Shown piece after piece: positions 20,264-29,502 of a DNA stretch of 64,000 bases. The stretch covers positions 310,001 through 374,000 of the forward strand of contig NHNW01000023.1 in the NCBI GenBank assembly GCA_002786025.1, read 5' to 3'. Each line of letters opens with the position of its first letter. Positions within the stretch are counted from its first letter, which is position 1. The DNA comes from Zasmidium citrigriseum. Taxonomy: Eukaryota > Ascomycota > Dothideomycetes > Mycosphaerellales > Mycosphaerellaceae. The notes beneath the pieces are model-generated. The model saw only the letters and a list, made by a program, of their open reading frames with translations. It did not search any database and was not told the DNA's origin. The position numbers and the translations under genes were made by a program.

Positions 20264-20399
20264 CCCAATGTAAAGGAAACAGCTTATGTTTTCGCTGACC
20301 GTACAAATCGGCATGCCAGTCCCGTGAGAGTATCAGCCTACCAACATTCAGCGGCCACCATCAGAGTATCTGCCATACCATTCGACATCGTCTCTCTTC

Positions 20400-21806
20400 T
20401 TAAGCGCCTGCTCTACGACTGTCCACGACGAAAGCCTTGCACATAGTGCGCTGAGGCTCGTAGATACCAGCAATGACAGCACCCCACTCACTGGACGTCA
20501 ATACTTTACGGACACAGTTTTTCGCAACCCACTGCTTGTCCCTTTTGTAGTGCTCCACTGGATCGACCTCCGTATGACTTGAGTGAATGTGTTTCTGTAC
20601 GCCTGAGACGCCGGCGAGGGCCCACTCAGGACCATTGGACTTCTTGGACTTCAGGTAATGAGAGCCTTTGCAGAAGGTACATTGAAGCTCAACGACTTGG
20701 TATCCGATCCGCACAATGTGTGCGTATTTTTCGTCTTCGGAAATTCTTGGATATTCAGGATCGATGTAAGGTAGCAGTGCGTCCGATGTCTGACGGCCGA
20801 TGGCATGTCGGTGTCGCTTCTTGGAGCCAGACTTTCTACGAGAGTGCTGACTCTTTTTGCCGCTGAGGTTGCCGGTATCGGGGGTGGACCGAGAGTCAAG
20901 AGTGCGCTTGCGTACTCTGGGCGTTCTTGCGACTTTGATTTCGTCGTCCTGAGCAAGGTCTGTGATCGAGAGGCGCGGAGTCATGGTAGAATTACCGTGC
21001 GAGGCATTTGCAACACCCTGGTACCCCACTATGGTCAGCTCGCCTTGTAACTCGGTGGAAAAAAGAACTTACACTTGATGACGGATCACTGAACTGAAGG
21101 CTAGCTTGTTGTTGCATCCCGCTGAAGTCTGGCCTACGCATGCCACCATTTGTCATTGACGAAGCGATCTTATCGTTCCTCTTTCTAGTTTGACTCGCTC
21201 CCTGTGTATGGCTTAGCGTACCACAACCGATACAGTGGTCATATAACATACTTGCTTGGGAGGTGAGCTTGTGTCGTCCGTGCCAGACGAGAAAACGTTC
21301 GGCCGTCGGACTCGATCGATCTGAGGCAAAATTCAGTCATTGAAGCACCGATTATCGTTTGACAGTAACATACAAGAGGGGCATCTTCAACATCGGAGTC
21401 GTCATCAATCTCGATCACTTCATGGTGAGTTGCTGGAGCAATGATTTCCTCCATCTCTTGCTTGATGGGAGTCTGCAAGCGTCCGTCAGCGTGAGATGGC
21501 CATGAGAGGTCGGGGACGTACCGAAGTCTGCCGCTGACACTCACGCAGAATCTCTCTCTTCACACCTGGAGCTGCCGTACGAGCAGCACGAGTGGTGGCA
21601 CGACCTGTGAAGCCAATCCCGGAGAGTTCCACGCTGGATAAGGGGGTATCTAGAGGCCGCTGCGACTCTTGGCGAGTCCGTGATGACACTTGTTATTCTT
21701 CATCCAGAATCCTCAAAAGTTGCCGATCAATGTCTTGCTGCTCACGTAGAAGTTTCTTGCGCTCCTGCAGTCGATGTTGGTGGTCCTCGGCTTCTGTACC
21801 GCCCAT
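20400..21806 (-). CDS. Family member E: coiled-coil plus zinc-finger-like protein with an in-frame TAA in exon 1
   Basis: Five exons by my reading, all phase 0: 21806-21522, 21472-21374, 21320-21252, 21201-21073 and 21017-20400. The first exon encodes the conserved coiled coil LLREQQDIDRQLLRIL and then meets TAA (21695-21693, codon 38), after which the same frame stays open for 57 more codons to a good GTACGT donor. Either this is a nonsense mutation, or a 57-nt cryptic intron (GTGAGC to AACAAG) removes the stop together with most of the coil. The C-terminal domain is intact: VVELQCTFCKGSHY, GVSGVQKHIHSSHTEV, WVAKNCVRKVL and VIAGIYEP, with a long loop between CxxC and HxxxxH. The linker includes acidic and KKRHRH-type basic runs. 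Expression status is uncertain. Confidence 0.6.
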
Positions 21807-21982
21807 GGTGCTGGCCTATGGATGGCAGCTCTTGATCGTAGAGTAGATGAACTGATTGAAGAATGAATCGTTTGATGCAAAACACCGAAGGTCAAAACTA
21901 GAAGTTGGAGCGTCGTTTGTATGTTTGTCTTTGGTGTTAATCTGCACCGAGCCGCGCTAGTCGGGCCGCTTTCGGTAGCGTG

Positions 21983-21992
21983 CATGTGACAG
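21983..21992 (-). promoter_or_regulatory. Degenerate copy of the family motif upstream of member E
   Basis: CATGTGACAG, one mismatch to the B/C/D motif, 177 bp before the Met of E. Confidence 0.25.
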
Positions 21993-22000
21993 AATGGGCC

Positions 22001-23143
22001 TCACACAACGACGTTCTTGAGATCTCCACCCGTCACAAACCCTTCCACAATCTCTCTGACTTGTCTCGCTCTCGTATCCTGTGTCGACTGAGCATACCAT
22101 GCTAGATGCGGCGAGACCGTAAGATTTGGCAAACTTTCTGCAAGTAAGGGGCTGGTCGTTTTATCTGCAGGCTCGATGGCAAAGACGTCGGTTGCCGCTC
22201 CGGCTATAAGCTGCCGTTTGAGCGCATGAGCAAGTGCATGCTCGTTGACAATGGAGCCACGTGCCACGTTGATGAGAATCGCATTCATTTGCATCATCGA
22301 GAATTCCGGGTCAGAGATCATGTCGATGGTTGATGGAAGGCGAGGTACGGCGATGACGAGAACGGTGCTCTGAGCGAGTACTTCGTCAAATGGCGTGCGG
22401 ACTACTTTGTCGACCGCTTGGACGTGCTTCGAGGAATGGCCGGATGAGACATTGGCAATCTGCCCATTCCTATCGCTGCCGTCTTTTCGCGAGGCAATCA
22501 GGACCCGCATGCCCAGTGCTCGAGCAAGGCTCGCAACCTTCTGGCCTGCAAAAACGGTGCATGTCAGCGCATGGAACATATATGAATCGCCTTGAGGGAT
22601 CAATGCGGTCCTCTCTTTGAAAGGATAAGTGAATGGGGCGAAAAGTTCTGAGCACCTACCAATTGATCCATATCCCAAGATCCCCATCGTCTCACCCTCA
22701 CAAGTCAGCGGCAGACCGCCATACATATCCTTCAGCGTTCCCTTCTCCTCCCACTCCGTTGTCTTTGTCGTCAAATGATGCAACTCCACTATCTTTCTCC
22801 TGGCAGCAAAATATAGGCCGATTGCGTGCTCGCTAACCGCTGTCGCCGAGCCACCGGGAATGTTGCAGACTCTTATGCCTCGAGTCCTGCAAGCTGACAG
22901 GTCGATGCAGTCAACACCAGCAGCCATCACAGCAATCAGTTGAAGTCGTGGTGTGCACTCCCGCTGTAGAGTCTCGGCATTGAGAGGAGCCAAGTTTGTG
23001 ATGACGATCGTAGCATTATGAACCCTTGATGGAACTTCTGGTGGCAAAGTGTTGGCATACTCGGTGTATTCGTGGGCTTCGGGAAGCGAGAAGGGTGGAA
23101 TCTTGACGTAGCAGCCATCGAGAGCAACGATGTGGTGGGTCAT
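22001..23143 (-). CDS. D-isomer-specific 2-hydroxyacid dehydrogenase
   Basis: Two exons, 23143-22660 and 22545-22001, giving 342 aa. The 114-nt intron (GTAGGT...TTTTGCAG) is a multiple of three and open, so an unspliced reading would insert 38 residues into the NAD-binding motif; splicing restores GILGYGSIGQKVASLARALG. The GxGxxG motif is followed by the catalytic trio Arg257 (NVARGS), Glu286 (FAIEP) and His308 (SPHLAW). The enzyme should interconvert a 2-oxoacid and a D-2-hydroxyacid with NAD(P)H; glyoxylate/hydroxypyruvate reductase-like activity is possible but the substrate is not readable. It is followed upstream on the same strand by an MFS carrier of the monocarboxylate type. Confidence 0.92.
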   Translation of the reverse strand: MTHHIVALDGCYVKIPPFSLPEAHEYTEYANTLPPEVPSRVHNATIVITNLAPLNAETLQRECTPRLQLIAVMAAGVDCIDLSACRTRGIRVCNIPGGSATAVSEHAIGLYFAARRKIVELHHLTTKTTEWEEKGTLKDMYGGLPLTCEGETMGILGYGSIGRCSELFAPFTYPFKERTALIPQGDSYMFHALTCTVFAGQKVASLARALGMRVLIASRKDGSDRNGQIANVSSGHSSKHVQAVDKVVRTPFDEVLAQSTVLVIAVPRLPSTIDMISDPEFSMMQMNAILINVARGSIVNEHALAHALKRQLIAGAATDVFAIEPADKTTSPLLAESLPNLTVSPHLAWYAQSTQDTRARQVREIVEGFVTGGDLKNVVV

Positions 23144-23458
23144 GTCGTGTGCTGGCGAGCGACGGCGAAGAGCTAGTATTCTAGAGCAAGTTTGATCCAG
23201 AGAAATGAGGATTCAAGAGCAAATGTCGAATCGATGAACGATTGGCTTTTATTTATGTCTGATTTTCTGGACGTGGAAAGCACGTGAGAACATATCTGCG
23301 GCATTTTAGATGCAGAATTGGTGTCTCACTGGTCATTGTCCTACTCAATAGTGACGCAGAAGACGACTTTGCGGAGGAATCGTCAAATCTTCAAATCTGG
23401 TACATGCCATGAGAAGATATCGTTCTAAACTTTGCCCGTGCAATAGCTTGTAGCAACT
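23144..23458 (-). promoter_or_regulatory. Promoter region of the hydroxyacid dehydrogenase
   Basis: 315 bases. In gene direction a CATAAATAAAAG TATA-like run sits about 105-115 bp before the ATG, next to a CCAAT pentamer (23245-23241). The rest is the 3' flank of the MFS gene. Confidence 0.4.
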
Positions 23459-24787
23459 TCAGACCTTTGTCTTCACACTATATCCCGTCTTCGCAATGCG
23501 AGCCATGACAAGAGTCAGAAGTCCCAGCGTCATTGACGATCCGGCAAACATCTGTGCGTACAAGTAATCTCCGTCCTTCTTTTCTATCAATGCCCCGGCC
23601 AACGGAGAGCCTGTAAGTGTGACAAGGCTCAAAAGACTCAGAACCATTCCCATCCTCGTCCCCATCTTGGTCATGTCGGTGGTGAGACTACTCAGGGAAG
23701 CCAGAAACAATGACTGAATCCCAGCCGCAAAGAAGCCGTAAATGACAGCGAATGGGTAGATCCCATCCAGACTGTCTACTGCGGCCCAGCAGTAAAGAAG
23801 TATTGCGGAAGCAAACACAAATGGTATGAACATGTTCAAAGGACCCAGATATCGATCCGCAACAAACCCAGGAACGATTCGTCCGGCAAAGCCCAGTCCG
23901 TTCATGATCGCGAGAAGATTGATAGACGTGCTCTGTGAAGCACCCAGTATGTCTCTTGAGAACGTTCCAATGTAGTAGAAGGCGAAGTACAGACCCCAGA
24001 AAGTGAGCAGCACAGAGACTGCGAAGAGCAGGTAGGGGGCCTCATGAAAAGCAGCCCACTCAACAAGCGGGCCAGTTCGGCGGGGTGGTTGGCGAGAGTT
24101 GAAGAAAGGCACGGTGAGGAACATGGTCGACAGCATGACAACGCCGATCACACGCATCGTCCAGCCGAATCCAATCCTAGGTAGGAGACGTTCTGCGACC
24201 AAGGGAATGATCACACCTCCAGTGGCCGATCCTGAAGCTGCAGCTCCAATCGCTAAAGCTCGATTCTTGGAGTAAATCCTTCCCAGTAGCGCAAACGAGG
24301 GGCAAAAGACGAGGCCATTGCCCAGACCGTTGCATAAGCCCTGAGCAAGCAGGATCTGCCAGTACTCATTTGAAATGGAGGCCAAGAAGACGCTCAAGAC
24401 CTGCAAGAAAGATCCTGCCACGAAGACAGCCTTGAAGTATCCTGCATCGGTAGCGCGGCCGCTGACAGCTCCAATCAGAAAGAGTAGGGATATCTGGATG
24501 CTACCAACCCAGGAGATGTCTGAAGGTGGTCGCTGAAGGATTCGTGTGTAATATTCTTGAAAGACGCCGAAGCTGTTGATGTAGCCCCAAGTGTTGAAGA
24601 TCGCCAGATGGCCAAGTAGCACTGGTGTCCATGCATGGAAGCCGATGTGTTGTTGAGCTGCGGTCAGCTTCGGGATTTCTGGTTGTTCGCGAGGGGTGGG
24701 CGAGGGGCACGAGGATTGATCTTCGAGCGCCATTGGCGAGACTTTCGCTTGAGATTCTTCCTCATCGCTTTGCTTCTCAGTCGCCAT
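23459..24787 (-). CDS. MFS transporter, monocarboxylate-porter-like
   Basis: Single exon, 442 aa from the Met at 24787 (MATEKQSDEEES); upstream in-frame Mets at 24820 and 24922 would add a poorly conserved tail. About twelve membrane segments follow a cytosolic polar N-terminus. Family features are GHLAIFNTWGYINSFGVFQ in helix 1, FPSISWVGSIQ-type sequence (here DISWVGSIQISLLFLIG), GLGNGLVFCPSFALLGRI in helix 4 and GFAGRIVPGFVADRYLG in the central loop. Relatives are fungal MCT-type carriers (SLC16 group) often involved in uptake or efflux of organic acids or metabolites. It lies on the same strand as a 2-hydroxyacid dehydrogenase 315 bp away, which would suit an organic-acid substrate, though this is inference. 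Confidence 0.9.
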   Translation of the reverse strand: MATEKQSDEEESQAKVSPMALEDQSSCPSPTPREQPEIPKLTAAQQHIGFHAWTPVLLGHLAIFNTWGYINSFGVFQEYYTRILQRPPSDISWVGSIQISLLFLIGAVSGRATDAGYFKAVFVAGSFLQVLSVFLASISNEYWQILLAQGLCNGLGNGLVFCPSFALLGRIYSKNRALAIGAAASGSATGGVIIPLVAERLLPRIGFGWTMRVIGVVMLSTMFLTVPFFNSRQPPRRTGPLVEWAAFHEAPYLLFAVSVLLTFWGLYFAFYYIGTFSRDILGASQSTSINLLAIMNGLGFAGRIVPGFVADRYLGPLNMFIPFVFASAILLYCWAAVDSLDGIYPFAVIYGFFAAGIQSLFLASLSSLTTDMTKMGTRMGMVLSLLSLVTLTGSPLAGALIEKKDGDYLYAQMFAGSSMTLGLLTLVMARIAKTGYSVKTKV

Positions 24788-25927
24788 GGCCAAGTCAAGA
24801 TTAAGCAGAGAAACGCTCATGGATGCGAAGGACAGTAAGTGCGAGCTGTCAAGAACTTTAAGCTGTACTGTGCTCTGACAAAGGGGACTTGGTGGATATT
24901 GATCGACGAGCTTGGCCGACAATTGGAATGCAGTAGCTCCTTCCCATGGAGTTAGCTTCTCTTCCTTTCCTCGTGCATTTCGAGGGATGAATTACGCGAC
25001 GCTAGTCCTAGCGATTATTGCTTTCCCATCGTATTCACGAACCACCTATTCTGTCAGGGCCGAGGAATTATCAGGAAAGAATTGAACTTATCTCTCGGAG
25101 ACGTTAGACGTCGTGTTCCTGAGTGCCACTAACCACCACATATCGCGACCTTGTCTTGTGCAACAAGGCTATCATACATTAGAGTTCAAGCTAGCATGCA
25201 TTTCCATGCAATCAGCTTACACATGTAGCACCCAAGCAGTAACAGCCTTACTAGCGCATACATTTCACTCTTGGCCTCTGATCATGGACCGAGCACCGAA
25301 GCAGATGGTTTTCAGCCCTTGTCCAACCATTGCGGGCTGGCCGCGAATGTCAACAGAAATCTGCAAAGAGAGTGTTGATCGTGCTGTTCGTGAAGTGGTA
25401 GGATGCTCTAGTGGGTGGCCTTACCTCCCCGTCCAGGTTCTCCGCAATGCAGTAAAACATCGGCTAGTCGAGTGTATAAGCACTTGTAACGTTTGTGGTG
25501 GTCAGCAGAACTGAAAGGTCGTACATAGAATGTAGGCGATTTCGGCCCCGAGCACCATGATTGCAATCCTGGACAGTGAATGATTGGCATCTACTCTGAT
25601 AGCGCACTCGCATTCCTTAATCTAAGTCCGACTTGAGCTTGAGCCCTTAGCCGATTATCCAGATGTTTCCGGACCATCCCACCTCAACTTCTTCACTTTC
25701 GGCTCCACCAGGTTTGACACGAGCGTTCTGTCCTATGAATCAACCATTAGTTCTCTGAACCACTATTGTGGGCCGTGTTGCGGTCGTCATGCTTTCACCG
25801 TCACTTCATTGATTGTATGTCAGCACTTCATGAATCTCTCCATATAACGTCTCGTCCCGGACTCCACAACGAGACTTGAGCATCCAGATAACGGACCTCT
25901 TTATCTCGCTCGTTCCAGATTGCCACA
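24788..25927. other. Long intergenic region between MFS and TauD-like genes
   Basis: 1140 bases between divergent genes, so it includes two promoters. An open frame at 25113-25514 has no recognisable domain and no supporting splice sites; I do not accept it as a gene. No repeat or RNA is seen. Confidence 0.45.
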
Positions 25928-27280
25928 ATGGCTGCTGTGGCTTCTAATACCGCGATCCCGGCTCCTGGATCGGAGAGGTTCGAGAATCGTGGACAGTACA
26001 AGGAGATCTTCACATACAGCCGGGGGTACGACAAGGCGCTTGAAGAAGAGGGCGATGGGAAAGCATCTGTGAGTGACAATACTACATTGCCTCCGCATGA
26101 CAATGGGACTGAGTCTTTATCATCCAGTATCCAAAGTATCTACCTACCTGGGATGCCACCCAGAAGTTTCCTCCACTCGAGCCCTTCAAGCACGTAGAGC
26201 ATGGACTTGATGCTGATGGAACTTTCCCGGATCTGCTTCCTCCGTCTGCCGAAGTGGACGACCTGACTCCGACGATCGGCACGGTCATTCGAGGGGTGCA
26301 GCTGAGCAAACTGACCGCGGCAGGAAGAGATCAGCTTGCACTCCTGACAGCCCAGCGAAAGGTTCTTGCGTTCCGAGATCAGGATCTACCTGACCTACCC
26401 ATCGATGATGCTGTGGAGTTCGGCCGCTACTTTGGGAGACTCCACATCATGCCTGTGAGCGGATGCCCGGAAGGCTATCCAGAGGTACATGTGGTTCACC
26501 GTTCAGCAAATGATACCAGCGTGCAGGAGCTGCTTGCCAGTCGGACTTCAAGCGTTGTCTGGCACAACGATGTCACATATGAGGAGCAACCACCTGGTAC
26601 CACCATGATGTTCATCCTCGATGGGCCCAAGACGGGCGGAGACACCTTGTTCGCAGACATGACGGAAGCCTATGCTCGACTCAGTCCTCTCATGCAGGAG
26701 CGTCTGCACGGGCTGAAAGCTCTTCATTCCGGCCTTGAGCAAGTGGCATCCAGTAAAGCCCAAGGCGGTATTGCCAGGAGGGAAGCTTCGACCGCAGAAC
26801 ATCCGTTGGTCAGAACTCACCCAGCCACAGGCCAAAAGGCTCTCTTCGTCAATCCGCAATGTAAGTCACAATCATTGTCGGAGGGTACTGGTTGGTGACT
26901 CGACACAGACGTCAGATACATCGTTGGCATGAAGAAGGAGGAAAGCGATGCCATCTTGAAGTTCCTCTACGACCACGTCGCACTGGGGTTAGACTTTCAC
27001 GTCCGGGTCCGATGGGAACCCAAGACTACGGTCGTATTTGATGTGAGTGACCCAAAAGCATTATTTGGGCATTTGACTGATTTTGAGCAGAATCGAGTAG
27101 TCAACCATTCCGGCCTTCTTGATTGGCTTGATGTACGTATTGAGCTTTTGACGACAGCATACTTATACTCATCCATCGCAGGGTTCTCGACGACACTTGG
27201 CTCGACTGACGCCGCAGGCTGAAAGACCGTATGAAACGCCGTTCGAGCGACCACATCCGAATGGACTTACCTCTGCTTGA
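25928..27280 (+). CDS. TauD/TfdA-family 2-oxoglutarate, Fe(II)-dependent dioxygenase
   Basis: Five exons: 25928-26068, 26128-26860, 26909-27042, 27091-27132 and 27182-27280, giving 382 aa. All four introns (48-59 nt) have GT-AG ends and preserve frame. The iron-binding HxD is H193/D195 in VVWHNDVTYEEQPPG, the distal His is H342 in VFDNRVVNHSG, and the 2-oxoglutarate-binding Arg lies in GSRRHLARLTPQAERPYE (R353/R354). Other signatures are RDQDLPDLPIDDAVEFGRYFG and PKTGGDTLFADMTEAY. Fungal relatives include alpha-ketoglutarate sulfonate/taurine dioxygenases, but the substrate cannot be fixed. It is probably cytosolic. It is divergent to the MFS carrier. Confidence 0.93.
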
Positions 27281-28167
27281 ACAACTAGATGTAGCGAGTG
27301 ATTGAACTCCAGACTATCGTAAGCTATTCTGCAATGTCATGATGAACCCTTCGTCATGTAGTTTCAACGAGTAAGCCTCTGAGAATACTTTGCCTTGGAA
27401 TTGACACCAATAATTGCCCCAGAAGACTATAATTTTACGTATATCTCGATTTGATTGAATCATAATATCACAATTGCAGTCTCAGAAGGCTGTTGGCCTT
27501 TCCCTTTATTCAAAATCCGGACGTTCGCTTGGCTCTCCGCTCGTTACCACCGTGTATCTCCCCTATATGGCTTTTACGGACATCACCCCTCCAGTAGTCA
27601 CAGATGGGATGCCCTAAGTCTGAAATATGAAGGAGGGAACGGTATGCATAGTGTAGCGTGGTGCAAGAACTAGCGCTGACCTCCAGCCCTGCGCACAGAC
27701 CCGTCTTGATCCCAGCCTTGCGACACAAAAAGCTCAATCCCGCCAACCTCGAACCTAGATTGGTTCATAATACTGCTGATCAAGCGTTTGGCAAAGAGGG
27801 GTAGCTCTCGACCTGGTTGTCGCAGGATCAATACCCTGATACTACACATAGGAAGGATTGTGAACTCCGCGTGTTCCACCCAGCTCATGCTATCACGTCC
27901 GACCCACAATGAGGTGAACGACCTGATATGCGTGACCGCGTGGAGCTCCAAGCTCTTTGCATGGTTGAAACATCTCGATGGGTTTTTTTCCAGGCCTCCT
28001 GCATCTGCATTATCTCTTGGCGCCTATCAACATTTCATCCGTCCATGCCGTACACTTTTGACCCTCTCTCGCTTTCGCAGATATCAAGCAAGCTGAAGCC
28101 CGGAATCTACTTCTTCATTTCCCAACACTTTGGGTGTGACGAGCCTTCTAGGTTTCTCGGAGAGAGC
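27281..28167. other. Intergenic region between the TauD-like gene and the Met-His repeat gene
   Basis: 887 bases. A minus-strand frame at 27670-27951 (IRVLILRQPGRELPLFAKRL) has some coding look and may be a fragment of an F-box-like gene, but no domain core is present. The frame of the downstream gene is also open from 27928. Confidence 0.35.
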
Positions 28168-29502
28168 ATGACTTTCACTCCAGCTCTCCCCTCAATGTTC
28201 TGGAGACAGAACTCTCGGCCAGACATGACACAATACGAGTCAGAGAAGCTCCTTGGTCGTCAAGGCGAGGACGGAAATGGGGAGTTCGCCGACATCGAAC
28301 AGCTTCGACCACGACCAAGACGCTTCACGACCTTCTTGACATGGATCTGGAGGCTGACCATCTTCTGCCTGAGTTTTTGGGCATTGGCCAACATCTCCAT
28401 GAACATCTGGCGCTTCTGCCATCGCAATAGCCACACTCATGCACAGCATACAAAGGTCTCTTGCTCCTGTGGAAACTCAGTCAGCGATGCTCTATCTATG
28501 GGATGCAAATTCGATGCCTTGGCTTCAGCCTGGCTACCTCCTGCGTGCATCGACGAAGAGCTGAGCTACGAATTCGACCGCGCTGGCCCCGAGCCTGATG
28601 GATCCTGGATGTACTACACGGACTACGACAAGACCGGTACTTACACTCTGGAAGAGGTCTCTCTCCTAGCGGACACTGGCACCTACTACTACAACACCAT
28701 GGCCTGGCACATGGCACATTGTACATTCAACTGGCGAAAAGCTGTGAGATCGAAGTGGACTGGCGTCACACTGGAGTATCGCAGCGATACAGAGGAGCAT
28801 GTCAAGCACTGCGAGATGATGTTCAAGGACAGGGCACCGCTCGACTATGTTGGCACAGTCTCGATCGTGACTACCAACGCAGACTGGCACGAAATGCATG
28901 AGGAGATGCACCCTGACATGCACCCTGACATGCATCCTGAAATGCATCCCGATATGCATCCAAGCGATAAAATGCACCCCGATATGCATTCAAGCGATGA
29001 AATGCATCCCACCAACGACATGCATCCAGCCAACGACATGCATCCAGCCAACGACATGCACCCAACAATGCACCCATCGAGCAAAATGCACCCATCGAAC
29101 GAAATGCACCCATCGAACGAAATGCATCCCGCAATGCATCCAACCCATGACATGCACGCCGACCACAACATGCACCCGGATATGCATCCGAGCGAGCAAA
29201 TGCACCCTAACATGCATCCAAGCGCGGAAATGCATCCTGCGATGCACACAGACAGCCAAATACATCCCAACATGCACCCGGCGATGCACCCACAAGACAA
29301 AATGCACCCAAACATGCACCCAGATATGCATCCAGAAGGCAAGATGCACCCAGACATGCATCCCAACAGCAACATGCACCCCGAAATGCATCCAAATAAC
29401 ATGCATCCGGAAATGCACCCAGACATGCACCCGGCAATGCACCCAGATGGCAAAATGCACCCTGATATGCATCCGACTACCTACAAGGAGACCTTGGTCT
29501 AG
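28168..29502 (+). CDS. Single-pass membrane protein with HxxHC motifs and a C-terminal Met-His-Pro repeat tail
   Basis: Single exon, 444 aa from the Met at 28168 (MTFTPALPSMFWRQ); the frame is open upstream to 27928. A transmembrane helix lies at about 56-78 (TTFLTWIWRLTIFCLSFWAL). Residues about 98-222 match a widespread fungal domain of unknown function: SCSCGNSVSDALSMGCKFD, WLPPACIDEELSYEFD, then HMAHC (181-185) and HVKHC (211-215), each a His-x2-His-Cys. From about 243 to 436 the protein consists of about 40 Met-His units, 35 of them exactly MHP, separated by Asp/Ala/Glu/Asn or short polar spacers. Dense Met and His suggest binding of copper(I/II), zinc or nickel; topology (tail outside or in the lumen) follows if the N-terminus is cytosolic. 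No neighbour encodes a metal transporter. The domain is recognised; the function is not. Confidence 0.82.
   Translation: MTFTPALPSMFWRQNSRPDMTQYESEKLLGRQGEDGNGEFADIEQLRPRPRRFTTFLTWIWRLTIFCLSFWALANISMNIWRFCHRNSHTHAQHTKVSCSCGNSVSDALSMGCKFDALASAWLPPACIDEELSYEFDRAGPEPDGSWMYYTDYDKTGTYTLEEVSLLADTGTYYYNTMAWHMAHCTFNWRKAVRSKWTGVTLEYRSDTEEHVKHCEMMFKDRAPLDYVGTVSIVTTNADWHEMHEEMHPDMHPDMHPEMHPDMHPSDKMHPDMHSSDEMHPTNDMHPANDMHPANDMHPTMHPSSKMHPSNEMHPSNEMHPAMHPTHDMHADHNMHPDMHPSEQMHPNMHPSAEMHPAMHTDSQIHPNMHPAMHPQDKMHPNMHPDMHPEGKMHPDMHPNSNMHPEMHPNNMHPEMHPDMHPAMHPDGKMHPDMHPTTYKETLV
28894..29475 (+). repeat. Coding minisatellite encoding Met-His-Pro units
   Basis: A degenerate repeat of ATGCAYCC followed by 4 or 13 further bases (9- and 18-nt periods), covering 582 bases with about 40 ATGCA cores. 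Codon third positions and spacer residues vary while Met-His is kept. CpA and TpG are abundant, so this repeat has escaped RIP. Confidence 0.95.

Larger units (their letters stand above)
19835..20399. other. Intergenic stretch between family members D and E with two copies of the CATGTGAAAG motif
   Basis: 565 bases. It holds the D promoter and a second motif copy at 20254-20263 that has no gene in the expected position. No coding remnant is recognised. Confidence 0.45.

Noticed and set aside
25113..25514. Plus-strand 133-codon frame between MFS and TauD-like genes
   Set aside because: No domain, no signal peptide, irregular composition and no splice sites extending it.
27670..27951. Minus-strand frame with a coding-like segment (IRVLILRQPGRELPLFAK)
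   Set aside because: Possibly a fragment of an F-box-like gene, but the diagnostic LPxEIRNxIY motif is absent and it overlaps an equally open plus-strand frame.
28845..29453. Antisense frames encoding Gly-Cys-Ile or Met-His-Val-type repeats
   Set aside because: Explained by the palindromic unit of the Met-His coding repeat; no promoter or start context supports them as genes.
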